From contig CAKUZR010000003.1 in assembly GCA_934718065.1 (NCBI GenBank), positions 1 through 64,000 of the forward strand: DNA of 64,000 bases. The letters run 5' to 3'. Below are positions 17,025-25,310 of the stretch, one piece after another. Every line of letters begins with the position of its first letter. The stretch's first letter is position 1. The position numbers were made by a program, and so were the translations under genes. The notes beneath the pieces are model-generated. The model made no database searches and was not told the origin of the DNA. It was given only the letters and a program-made list of their open reading frames with translations. Origin of the DNA: an uncultured Treponema sp. GTDB taxonomy: Bacteria; Spirochaetota; Spirochaetia; Treponematales; Treponemataceae.

Positions 17025-18638
17025 ATGACAAAGTACATTTTTGTAACAGGCGGAGTTGTTTCTGGACTTGGCAAGGGAATTGCCGCGGCTTCAATCGGTC
17101 TTATCTTGAAAAATTTAGGTCTTAAAGTTGTAAATCAAAAGTTCGACCCTTATTTGAATATCGATCCGGGAACAATGAATCCAATTCAGCACGGCGAAGT
17201 TTTTGTAACCGACGACGGCGCGGAAACCGACCTTGACCTTGGCCATTACGAACGTTTCACAGACACATCTTTGTCCCAGTCTTCAAACACAACAGCAGGA
17301 CGCGTTTATCTTACAGTTCTTAACATGGAGCGCGAAGGAAAATTCCACGGCGGAACTGTTCAGGTAATTCCGAACATCACAGAAGAAATAAAACGAAGGA
17401 TGCTGCTTTCAACAAAGGAAACAAATGCTGACGTAATAATCACAGAAATCGGCGGCACAATCGGAGACATCGAGTCGCTTCCGTTTGTTGAGGCAATCCG
17501 CCAGATAAAATACGAAGTCGGCGAGGAAAACTGCTGCTACATTCATCTTACTCTTGTTCCGTACATTGCAACTGCAAACGAACTTAAAACAAAACCGACA
17601 CAACATTCGGTGAAGGAGCTTCACGAGCTTGGAATAATCCCGAACATCATAATGCTCCGCACCGAGCACCCGATTGACGACCAGACGCGCGAGAAGCTTG
17701 CGAATTTCTGCAACGTTGATCCGGCTCACATAATCCAGAATCTGAATGCGCGCTCAATTTACGAAGTTCCTCTTCAGCTTGAAAAAGAAGGGCTCGGCAA
17801 AGCTGTATGCACTGCCCTGGGAATCAAAAAAGGCCCGGCTGACCTTTCAGAATGGATTCGTGTTGTTGACCGATTCAATAATCCTACGCAAAGCATAAAA
17901 ATCGCGCTTGTAGGAAAATACGTGGCTCTGCACGACGCTTATCTTTCGGTGGTTGAATCGCTGATTCACGGCGGAATTGAAAATCTTGCCTCAATTGATA
18001 TTGACTGGGTTTCATCTGAAGACCTTACGGATGACGAAGCCACAGAAAACCGCCTGAAGGACGCTGACGCAGTGATTGTTCCGGGCGGATTCGGCGGACG
18101 CGGAATTGAAGGAATGATAAACACCGCGAAATACTGCCGCACGCACAACGTTCCGTATTTCGGAATTTGCCTTGGAATGCAGATTGTCTGCATTGAATAC
18201 GCAAGAAATGTGCTTGGATTCGCGGATGCAAATTCAACAGAAATGGATCCGAAAACAACTCATCCGGTGATTGACCTTATGCCTGACCAGAACGGAAAAA
18301 TTCTTGGAGGAACGCTCCGCCTTGGAAAATTTGAATGTTCAGTTGCCCCGGGAACAAAAACCGAGCAGGCGTACGGCTCTAAAACAATTTGGGAACGCCA
18401 CCGCCACCGCTACGAATTCAACAATGTTTACCGCGAGGATTTCAAAAAAGGCGGACTTGTTATTGCAGGCGTAAATCCGGAGCGCGACCTTGTTGAAATT
18501 GTGGAAGTTCCAGGCAACCAGTGGATGGTCGGCGTTCAGTTCCATCCAGAATTCAAGAGCCGCCCGAACAAGGCGGGGCCGCTTTTCAGGGAATTTGTAA
18601 AAGCCGCCTGTGAAAACAAAAAAAATCGCAATAAGTAA
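17025..18638 (+). CDS. pyrG: CTP synthase
   Basis: A 537-residue CTP synthase that aminates UTP using glutamine. The synthetase domain opens MTKYIFVTGGVVSGLGKGI and carries the P-loop and UTP-binding lysines. The C-terminal class I glutamine amidotransferase has nucleophile Cys in FGICLGMQ and the His/Glu pair in QFHPEFKSRP. AAGGA lies seven bases before ATG 17025; a GTG directly before it is not needed. It is followed 17 bases later by guaA, pairing two glutamine-dependent nucleotide enzymes. Confidence 0.98.
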   Translation: MTKYIFVTGGVVSGLGKGIAAASIGLILKNLGLKVVNQKFDPYLNIDPGTMNPIQHGEVFVTDDGAETDLDLGHYERFTDTSLSQSSNTTAGRVYLTVLNMEREGKFHGGTVQVIPNITEEIKRRMLLSTKETNADVIITEIGGTIGDIESLPFVEAIRQIKYEVGEENCCYIHLTLVPYIATANELKTKPTQHSVKELHELGIIPNIIMLRTEHPIDDQTREKLANFCNVDPAHIIQNLNARSIYEVPLQLEKEGLGKAVCTALGIKKGPADLSEWIRVVDRFNNPTQSIKIALVGKYVALHDAYLSVVESLIHGGIENLASIDIDWVSSEDLTDDEATENRLKDADAVIVPGGFGGRGIEGMINTAKYCRTHNVPYFGICLGMQIVCIEYARNVLGFADANSTEMDPKTTHPVIDLMPDQNGKILGGTLRLGKFECSVAPGTKTEQAYGSKTIWERHRHRYEFNNVYREDFKKGGLVIAGVNPERDLVEIVEVPGNQWMVGVQFHPEFKSRPNKAGPLFREFVKAACENKKNRNK

Positions 18639-18655
18639 ATTTTAAGGAAACTTTT

Positions 18656-20536
18656 ATGCCACGAGAAAAAATTGTTGTTTTAGATTTTGGAAGTCAGTAT
18701 GCGCATTTGATTGCAAAAAGATTCCGCATACTCGGATATTATTCAGAAATTGCGCTGCCTTCCGCAGACATAAGCGCTTTTGAAAACACAAAAGGAATAA
18801 TTTTTTCTGGCGGACCAAGTTCTGTTTACGAAGAAAATGTGCCGGAATTCAACGAGAAAATTCTTTCACTTGAAATTCCGATTCTTGGACTGTGCTACGG
18901 CCACCAGCTGATGACAAAATGCTACGGCGGAAAAGTTGGAAAGGCTGCGGTCGGCGAGTTCGGTTTTTCAGAGCTGAAATTGAATTCCAGCGTGAAATCT
19001 CCGCTTTTTGAAGGAATCGAGCCGGTTCAGCAAGTCTGGATGAGCCATCAGGACGAAGTTCTGGAGCCTGGCGAAGGGTTTGAAACAGTCGGCTCAACAA
19101 AAGACTGCGCGTTTGCGGCTGTTCAGAATCTTGCAAAAAAAAGATTTTCTCTTCAGTTTCACTGCGAAGTAAAAGACACGCCGTGCGGAAACCAGATTTT
19201 TGAAAATTTCGCGAAAATCTGCGGAATGCAGAAAAACTGGGACCAGGACACTGTGCTTAAAGTAATTCTTGAAGGAATAAAAACCCAGGCGAAAGACAAA
19301 AACGTTCTTCTTTTCCTTTCCGGCGGCGTTGACTCAACAATCACATTCGCGCTTCTGAACAAGGCTCTTGGCCAGGAAAGAGTGCTGGGACTTCACATTG
19401 ACAACGGATTTATGCGCAAAAATGAGTCTAAAAACGTTGCGGAAGCCTACAGAAAATTCGGATTCAACAATTTTATCGTGGAAGACGCCTCGGAAAGCTT
19501 CCTGAACGCAATCAAGGGGCTCACCGATCCGCAGCAGAAACGAATGGCTGTCGGCGAAAATTTCATCAAGGTGCGAAACGAAGTTCTTGAAAAGCAGCAG
19601 CTGGATGAAAACCAGTGGCTTCTGGCGCAGGGAACGCTCTATCCGGATATAATTGAATCGGGCGGCACAAAAAATTCAAAGACAATCAAAACGCACCACA
19701 ACCGCGTTCAGGGAATTCAGGCTCTTATTGAAAAAGGACTTATAATCGAGCCAATCAAGGATTTGTACAAGGATGAAGTGCGCGCAATCGGGAAAAAACT
19801 TGGGCTTGACGATTCGCTTGTTATGCGCCATCCATTTCCGGGGCCGGGGCTTTCAATCAATGTTCTGTGCAACGACGGAAAATCATGGAGCGAAAAAGAC
19901 CAGGAAGAATTTGAAGCGGCGCAAAAAGAGCTTGATGCCGTTCATTTCACTCAGTTCTGCGAGCATTGCCAGCAGAATTTGAAGCGTTCAGTTCTTCCAG
20001 TGCGCTCAGTAGGCGTTCAGGGCGATTTCAGAACCTACAGATTTCCAGCCTGCCTTACTTTTAAAGATGAAGGAAACGGATTTTTCCATGTTCCGAAAAT
20101 CCGCGAAAAAGTTGAAGGCGCTTCAAGTGAAATTACAAACAGCTCGAAATTCCTGAACAGAACTGTTATAAAACTCTATCAGAATCCAGCTGTTAAAGAT
20201 GAAGAAATGAAGCTTCAGGAAGGCTACTGCGACAAACGCCGTCTGGACCAGCTCCGCGAAGTTGACAACATAGTTTTGACAGAACTGCACAAATCAGGCT
20301 GGTACAACAAAATTTTCCAGCATCTTACAATTGATTTGCCTTATGCCTCTTCAAAAGACCGCGCAAGTTTTGTTCTGCGCCCGGTTTGCTCAGAAGACGT
20401 AATGACAGCGCGGTTCGCATGGTGGCCAAAGGAACTGATGGATTCAATTCTTTTGCAGATTGCAAGGCTTGATTTTGTTGACGCAGTTTATTTTGACGCA
20501 ACAAACAAGCCGCCGGCAACATTCGGCTGGGAATAA
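18656..20536 (+). CDS. guaA: GMP synthase (glutamine-hydrolysing), long form
   Basis: A 626-residue GuaA converting XMP to GMP. The GATase domain has Cys80 in GLCYGHQ and His in QFHCEVKD. The ATP-pyrophosphatase domain has the PP-loop SGGVDS near residue 220. The C-terminus ends KPPATFGWE like other GuaA proteins. It is ~100 residues longer than the usual ~515. Extra sequence lies in the C-terminal third (about 410-520: FCEHCQQNLKRSVLPVRSVG through DKRRLDQLREVD), reminiscent of the inserted dimerisation subdomain of eukaryotic GMPS. AAGGA precedes ATG 18656. Confidence 0.95.
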   Translation: MPREKIVVLDFGSQYAHLIAKRFRILGYYSEIALPSADISAFENTKGIIFSGGPSSVYEENVPEFNEKILSLEIPILGLCYGHQLMTKCYGGKVGKAAVGEFGFSELKLNSSVKSPLFEGIEPVQQVWMSHQDEVLEPGEGFETVGSTKDCAFAAVQNLAKKRFSLQFHCEVKDTPCGNQIFENFAKICGMQKNWDQDTVLKVILEGIKTQAKDKNVLLFLSGGVDSTITFALLNKALGQERVLGLHIDNGFMRKNESKNVAEAYRKFGFNNFIVEDASESFLNAIKGLTDPQQKRMAVGENFIKVRNEVLEKQQLDENQWLLAQGTLYPDIIESGGTKNSKTIKTHHNRVQGIQALIEKGLIIEPIKDLYKDEVRAIGKKLGLDDSLVMRHPFPGPGLSINVLCNDGKSWSEKDQEEFEAAQKELDAVHFTQFCEHCQQNLKRSVLPVRSVGVQGDFRTYRFPACLTFKDEGNGFFHVPKIREKVEGASSEITNSSKFLNRTVIKLYQNPAVKDEEMKLQEGYCDKRRLDQLREVDNIVLTELHKSGWYNKIFQHLTIDLPYASSKDRASFVLRPVCSEDVMTARFAWWPKELMDSILLQIARLDFVDAVYFDATNKPPATFGWE

Positions 20537-20565
20537 TTTTAGTTTCTGAAAGAAATCTTGCCGAA

Positions 20566-20916
20566 ATGAAAAAAATCTATCCGCTCGATATTGTCGTTCT
20601 TGTATTTATTGTTGCGCTGGCAGTCTTTTTTATGAAAAAGAATTTTTCCAGGACAGGCGATAAAATTTCAGCCTCAGCAAATAAAAACCGGTACGAATAT
20701 TCTGCGGAAAAAAACGGAATCTACAAAATTCAAGGTTCGCTCGGAATCACAACTTTTGAAGTAAAAAACGGAAAAATCCGCATACTTGATTCTCCATGCC
20801 CGGAAAAACGCTGCGTTGCCCAAGGCTGGAGCTCGCCGCTTGTTTGTCTTCCGAACAACGTCATAATCAGCCTTGAAAATTCCGCCGCCGGAGAATTTGA
20901 TGCAGTTTCACAGTAA
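20566..20916 (+). CDS. NusG domain II-like membrane-anchored protein
   Basis: A 116-residue protein with one N-terminal membrane segment (residues 7-24, LDIVVLVFIVALAVFF). The extracytoplasmic beta-rich domain is of the NusG_II type (GSLGITTFEVKNGKIRILDSPCPEKRCV). The CPEKRC pair may be functional. Such proteins recur beside Gx transporters, ApbE and Rnf-like or flavinylated electron-transfer systems, and here both the Gx and ApbE genes are adjacent. No ribosome-binding site is evident. The 3' end overlaps the next start by 17 bases. Confidence 0.8.
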   Translation: MKKIYPLDIVVLVFIVALAVFFMKKNFSRTGDKISASANKNRYEYSAEKNGIYKIQGSLGITTFEVKNGKIRILDSPCPEKRCVAQGWSSPLVCLPNNVIISLENSAAGEFDAVSQ

Positions 20917-21916
20917 TTTTTTTTGCCGGCAGAATTATTCAAAAGAGCGCGGAAGAATTGCGTATCTGCTTGCGCTTACGCTGATTTTTTCATACACGGA
21001 AATGCTTCTTCCGCGCGGCGTGCCATTTTTCCGGCTTGGACTTGCAAACATCGCGATTTTTTCAGCGTTCAATCTTTCGATTCCTTCATTTTTTATGCTT
21101 ACAGTTTTCAAGGCGGCCGCTTCAAGCCTGATGGCCGGAACGCTTTTTTCACCGTTTGTGCTGGTTTCGCTTGCGCAGTCCGTTTCCAGCGGAATTTTGA
21201 TGTACGGAATTTTCCATCTTAACAGTCTTTTTAAAAAGAAATTATTGAGCCTCTACGGAATTTCGGTTTTAGGTTCAGCAGCAAGCGCAGCCGCGCAAAT
21301 TTTTCTGAGCTCGCTTTACCTTGGAAAAGGCGCGTTTTCTCTTCTGGGGCCTATGCTGATTTTCAACGCGGCAAGCGGAATTTTAACAGCTTTTCTGGCG
21401 CGCGCTTTTAAAATTCCGGAAGAAACGCCGGTTTTAACGAGCAGAACAAATTCCCACGGCCAGAATCCGCGCTTCCTGACCGCGGCAAAAATAATCAGCG
21501 CGCTGGTTCTTTCAGCTTCAGTTTTTTTCATAGATTCAATTCCAGTTCTTGCAGGATTTCTTGCGCTTTCATTTTTGCTTCAGATTCTTTCCGGCCGAAA
21601 AATAATGGTTCTGCCGCATGTATTTCTCTGGATTTTTGTAATAATTTCAACGCTTTTAGTTCCAAACGGAAAAATTCTTCTTCAGCTTGGAAAATTTTCC
21701 ATTACGCAAGGCGCGCTGCTCGGCGGAATTTCCAAGGCTCTCAGACTTTCCGCGGCCGGAGCGTTCAGCCAGTGCGCCGCAGGACTGAATGTTTCCCGGA
21801 ACACGCTTCTTGGCGCAACGCTGGATTATTACAACGCTCTTCTGAAAATTCTAAAAACTTCAGACGGAAAAATATTTGCCAGGCTGAAAAAAACTTTGAC
21901 CGCAACCGAACTTTAA
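20900..21916 (+). CDS. Gx transporter family membrane protein
   Basis: A 338-residue polytopic protein (about eight to nine hydrophobic segments). Its front half matches the Gx transporter / HepS component I family (LPRGVPFFRLGLANIAIF and SLMAGTLFSP). Function is not established; context links the family to isoprenoid/quinone or flavin-dependent membrane redox systems. ATG 20900 has GGAG at six-base spacing inside the end of the NusG_II gene, indicating coupling. The C-terminal half is less conserved and may be a second membrane domain. It is convergent with apbE, three bases apart. Confidence 0.8.
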   Translation: MQFHSNFFCRQNYSKERGRIAYLLALTLIFSYTEMLLPRGVPFFRLGLANIAIFSAFNLSIPSFFMLTVFKAAASSLMAGTLFSPFVLVSLAQSVSSGILMYGIFHLNSLFKKKLLSLYGISVLGSAASAAAQIFLSSLYLGKGAFSLLGPMLIFNAASGILTAFLARAFKIPEETPVLTSRTNSHGQNPRFLTAAKIISALVLSASVFFIDSIPVLAGFLALSFLLQILSGRKIMVLPHVFLWIFVIISTLLVPNGKILLQLGKFSITQGALLGGISKALRLSAAGAFSQCAAGLNVSRNTLLGATLDYYNALLKILKTSDGKIFARLKKTLTATEL

Positions 21917-21919
21917 CCG

Positions 21920-22948
21920 CTACTCCACAGCGATTTCTTCCGCAAAACCGTAAATAACAGAAATTTTTCCAGCAAGCGAATCCGTGTAGAAAATTTTTCT
22001 GTCTTTTGAAATCAAAATCATGTCAAAATCCCGGTGCAAACGCCAGTAATCAGCGGCTTTTTCAGTTCCCATAACAAAAAGCGCCGTGCTCAAGGCGTCC
22101 GCATAAACGCCGCTTTCTGAAACAACTGTAACGCTTTCAAGGTCATTTTCCACAGGGCGGCCAGTTTTTCCGTCAAAAATGTGAATATATTTTTTTCCGT
22201 CACCGCCAGTAAAAAATCTTTCGTAGCCGCCGCTCGTAACAACGCACTGATTTTTTATTTTCAGCCCGGCAACAGGAGTTCCTCCATCCCAAGGATTTTT
22301 TATCCCGACATTCCATTCCGTTCCGTCCGGTTTCGCGCCAAAGGCAACGATATTTCCGCCCAAATCAAGAACCGCGGATTCAATTCCGTACGATTTCAGG
22401 ATTTTTACCGCCTCATCGCTGGCAAAACCTTTTGCGACAGCTCCAAAATCAATCATCGCGCCGGCCGGCTTTGAAACTGCGAATTTTTTCTGCAAATCCG
22501 GGGAATTTCTTTCCTCAACCTTTATTTTTCTAAAATCAGTCAGCGGCAAAAGCGCAAGAATCTGGTTTTCAGGGGGAATTCTGTACTCTCCGGTGGTAAA
22601 ACCCCAGGCCTTAACAACCGGATAAAGCGCCGGATTCAGCACGCCGCCCGTTTTTTCAGCCATTTCAAGCGCATACAACGCAAGCTCCGCCGTTTCTCCA
22701 TGCGGAATTTCAAAAAACGAATCCGTATGGTTGATTTTATAAACATCGCTTTCAGGCTTCGTTGTGGAAAAGCAGTTTTCCAGCTCTTCAATCCGTTTTT
22801 TTACAGCAAGATTAGCCTTTGCGGAATTTTTTCCGTAAGTTTTCAGCGTCATAAAAGTGCTCATCGACTCAAAAGCCAGGAAATTTTTATTTTCAGAGCA
22901 GGAAATCAAAACAAAAACACAAAAAACCAGAACAAGCGCTTTTTTCAT
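21920..22948 (-). CDS. apbE: FAD:protein FMN transferase lipoprotein (ApbE)
   Basis: A 342-residue ApbE, which attaches FMN covalently to a Thr/Ser in target proteins outside the cytoplasm. Lipobox LISC (Cys17) anchors it. Seen are MSTFMTLKTYG, the Mg/FAD motifs GAMIDFGAVAKGFASD and LDLGGNIVAFG, and the C-terminal ADALSTALFVMG. No flavinylation target gene (NqrC/RnfG-like) is in the window, so the substrate must be elsewhere. There is no Shine-Dalgarno sequence; a candidate -10 (AATAAT, 22961-22956) sits seven bases from the ATG. Confidence 0.93.
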   Translation of the reverse strand: MKKALVLVFCVFVLISCSENKNFLAFESMSTFMTLKTYGKNSAKANLAVKKRIEELENCFSTTKPESDVYKINHTDSFFEIPHGETAELALYALEMAEKTGGVLNPALYPVVKAWGFTTGEYRIPPENQILALLPLTDFRKIKVEERNSPDLQKKFAVSKPAGAMIDFGAVAKGFASDEAVKILKSYGIESAVLDLGGNIVAFGAKPDGTEWNVGIKNPWDGGTPVAGLKIKNQCVVTSGGYERFFTGGDGKKYIHIFDGKTGRPVENDLESVTVVSESGVYADALSTALFVMGTEKAADYWRLHRDFDMILISKDRKIFYTDSLAGKISVIYGFAEEIAVE

Positions 22949-22955
22949 GCTTTCA

Positions 22956-22985
22956 ATTATTGCACAAATTCTGATTTTTTTGCAA
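22956..22985 (-). promoter_or_regulatory. Candidate apbE promoter
   Basis: On the minus strand TTGCAA (22985-22980), an 18-bp spacer and AATAAT (22961-22956) precede ATG 22948 so closely that the transcript would be leaderless or nearly so. Confidence 0.35.
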
Positions 22986-23130
22986 ATGCCGGCGCGCGCT
23001 ATTTACCCGCCGGACAAAAACCGCTAAACTGAATTTGAACAGTTACCCAAAAGGAATTGATTCATCTGCGAAAAACAACTTTCCGCAAAAAAAGCTCTTT
23101 TACAAAGACTTGATCTAAAGGACAGGTACT

Positions 23131-23910
23131 ATGAATTCTCTTGATTTTTTTAAGTACAAACAGGAAAAACGAAAAATTTCCATGGTTACGTGCTACGACA
23201 CAACGTTTGCGCGTCTTGTTGAACAAACGGCTGTTGACTGCATTCTTATCGGCGACAGCCTGAGCATGGTTATGCACGGCGAAAGCACAACGATTCCCGC
23301 AAAAATGGAATGGATGGAAGAACACACCCGGAGCGTAAGAAACGGAACAAAAAAATACATTGTTTCGGACATGCCGTTTTTAACCACAAGAAAAGGAATT
23401 GAATTTGCAACTGACTGCGCCGGAAAACTTCTTGTTGCAGGCGCAAACTGCGTGAAAATTGAAGGAATTTTCGGCCAGGAAGAAATCATTCAGCATTTGG
23501 TTTTGAGCGGAATCCCGGTAATGAGCCACCTGGGCTTGACTCCGCAGTTTTTCCAGGCTTTCGGCGGACACAAAATGCAGGGAAAAACCGAAGAAGCCGC
23601 AAACAAAATAATTGAAGAAGCGAAACTCGCGGAAAAGTTCGGGTGCGTCGCAATCGTCCTGGAATGTATTCCTTCTGAACTGGCGAAAAAAATAACAGAA
23701 TCGGTAAAAATTCCAACAATCGGAATCGGCGCAGGAGCTGAAACAGACGGCCAGGTTCTTGTGCTTCAGGATTTGCTTGGAATGAGCGGATTCCGCCCAA
23801 GATTCGTGCGGCAGTATTTGAACGGCGCGGAACTGATAACAAACGCGCTGAACGCTTATGCAAAAGATGTCGCTGAAAAAACATTTCCCGGCCAGGAGGA
23901 ATCAAAATGA
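23131..23910 (+). CDS. panB: 3-methyl-2-oxobutanoate hydroxymethyltransferase
   Basis: A 259-residue PanB making ketopantoate, the first committed step to pantothenate. The TIM-barrel signatures are clear: MVTCYDTTFARLVEQ, IGDSLSMVMHG, the conserved SDMPF, CVKIEG, and the C-terminal IGIGAGAETDGQVLVLQDLLG. GGACAGG precedes ATG 23131. It is the first gene of a CoA-pathway operon, and its TGA overlaps the panC ATG by four bases. No panE/ilvC is in the window. Confidence 0.97.
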   Translation: MNSLDFFKYKQEKRKISMVTCYDTTFARLVEQTAVDCILIGDSLSMVMHGESTTIPAKMEWMEEHTRSVRNGTKKYIVSDMPFLTTRKGIEFATDCAGKLLVAGANCVKIEGIFGQEEIIQHLVLSGIPVMSHLGLTPQFFQAFGGHKMQGKTEEAANKIIEEAKLAEKFGCVAIVLECIPSELAKKITESVKIPTIGIGAGAETDGQVLVLQDLLGMSGFRPRFVRQYLNGAELITNALNAYAKDVAEKTFPGQEESK

Positions 23911-24662
23911 AAGTAATAACAAAAATTTCAGAAATAAAAGAAATCAGAAAAAATATCCAGAACAAGAAAATCGGCTTTGTTCCCACAATGGGCGGTCTTC
24001 ACGCAGGACACCTGAGCCTTATAAACCGCGCGAAAAATGAAAATGAAATCACAATCGTCAGCGTTTTTCTGAATCCAACCCAGTTCAATGACAAAAAAGA
24101 TTTGGAAACTTATCCGGCAAACCTTCAGGACGACATCGCGCTTCTTGAAAAAGCGGACGTTGATTTTCTGTTCGCGCCAAGCTACGCGGAAATGTACCCG
24201 GACAACTACAAATACAAAATCACCGAAAATTCATTCTCAAAACTTTTGTGCGGAGCCAGCCGCCCCGGCCATTTTGACGGAGTTCTTACCGTGGTGATGA
24301 AACTTTTCAGCCTTGTGCGCCCGGCAAATGCATATTTCGGCGAAAAAGATTTCCAGCAGTACAAGCTTTTAAAAGGAATGGCGGAAGCGTTTTTCCTGGA
24401 CATAAACATTGTTCCATGCCCGATTGTTCGCGAAGAAAGCGGACTTGCCCTTTCCAGCAGAAACCGGAAGCTTTCCGCGCGCGGACTTGAAGCCGCTCCG
24501 AAATTCCACGAAATTCTCTCCTCAAAAAAAAGCGTTGAGCAAAAAAAGGAAGCGCTCTCCCAGGCAGGATTCACCGTGGATTACGTTGAAGAAATTGACG
24601 GCCGCATTTACGGAGCAGTTTTTCTTGAAAACGTGCGCCTTATCGACAATCTGAAAATATAA
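23907..24662 (+). CDS. panC: Pantoate-beta-alanine ligase
   Basis: A 251-residue PanC joining pantoate and beta-alanine with ATP via a pantoyl-adenylate. The nucleotidyltransferase motif is VPTMGGLHAGHLSLI (HxGH). Other landmarks are FLNPTQFNDKKDLETYP, GASRPGHFDGVLTVV, YFGEKDFQQ and LALSSRN (KMSKS-equivalent). It is ~30 residues shorter than E. coli PanC at the C-terminus. It is translationally coupled to panB (ATGA). Confidence 0.96.
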   Translation: MKVITKISEIKEIRKNIQNKKIGFVPTMGGLHAGHLSLINRAKNENEITIVSVFLNPTQFNDKKDLETYPANLQDDIALLEKADVDFLFAPSYAEMYPDNYKYKITENSFSKLLCGASRPGHFDGVLTVVMKLFSLVRPANAYFGEKDFQQYKLLKGMAEAFFLDINIVPCPIVREESGLALSSRNRKLSARGLEAAPKFHEILSSKKSVEQKKEALSQAGFTVDYVEEIDGRIYGAVFLENVRLIDNLKI

Positions 24663-24664
24663 AA

Positions 24665-24714
24665 AAGGGGGAGAAGCCTCTCCCTCGCCCGCACTTTGTT
24701 GCGGGCTACCCTCT
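24665..24714 (-). repeat. Short hairpin repeat, family 2, copy A
   Basis: About 50 bases in the panC-coaC gap. Read on the minus strand they align with copy B at 25990-26042: GGTAG...GCAAC(A/G)AAGTGC...CGAGGG..AGGCTT.(T)CCCC. The copy contains a GCCCGCA/TGCGGGC stem. The rest of the gap to the coaC start has a second dyad (GGACG/CGTCC) and then the coaC ribosome-binding site. Confidence 0.65.
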
Positions 24715-24758
24715 CTTGCACGGGACGAGCCTCCGGCCGTCCTGTCTCTGGAGTTTTT

Positions 24759-25310
24759 ATGGAAACCAATACTCAAAAAAATATTCTTCTGCACGTTTCA
24801 GGCTCGATTTCAGCATACAAATCGTGCGCGCTCATAAGCCTTCTGAAAAAAAACGCTTTTAACGTCCGCGTGATTCCAACAGAATCCGCCTTGAAATTTG
24901 TTGGAAAAGCCAGCTTTGAAGGCCTGAGCCGCAATAAAATTGAAACAGAAATGTTCGGAAACTCCGACCCGATTCCGCATATAAATCTTGCGCAGAACTG
25001 GGCGGACCTGATTTTAAGCTATCCGTGCAGCGCAAACACAATAAACCGCCTTGCGGCAGGGCTTGCCGACGATTTGTTCGGCGCGGTCTGCCTTGCGAAC
25101 AATTTTGAAAAGCCGCTTCTGATTGCTCCGGCAATGAACACACAGATGTTTCTTCATCCAAGCGTGCAGGAAAGCCTGAAAAAACTTGAATCCTGGGGCG
25201 CAAAGATTCTTCCGGCGGAAAGCGGCGTTCTTGCATGCGGAACCAGCGGAATCGGCAGGCTGCTCAGCCCGGAAAAAGCGTTTGAATTCATACAGGAGGC
25301 TCTCGGATGA
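24759..25310 (+). CDS. coaC: Phosphopantothenoylcysteine decarboxylase (CoaC, monofunctional)
   Basis: A 183-residue flavoprotein (HFCD family) that decarboxylates phosphopantothenoylcysteine. Key features: flavin-binding HVSGSISAYKSCALISLLKK, catalytic His in PHINLAQNWADL, the APAMNTQMF motif, and the cysteine of the substrate flap in GVLACGTSGIGRL. The start is ATG 24759 (GGAG, five bases); the in-frame codons before it lie in repeat sequence. CoaC and CoaB are separate proteins here rather than a fused Dfp/CoaBC. It overlaps coaB by four bases. Confidence 0.94.
   Translation: METNTQKNILLHVSGSISAYKSCALISLLKKNAFNVRVIPTESALKFVGKASFEGLSRNKIETEMFGNSDPIPHINLAQNWADLILSYPCSANTINRLAAGLADDLFGAVCLANNFEKPLLIAPAMNTQMFLHPSVQESLKKLESWGAKILPAESGVLACGTSGIGRLLSPEKAFEFIQEALG

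Noticed and set aside
24696..24758. N-terminal extension of CoaC from the upstream in-frame start
   Set aside because: The extra 21 codons are repeat/hairpin sequence, and a GGAG site serves ATG 24759, where the flavoprotein homology begins.
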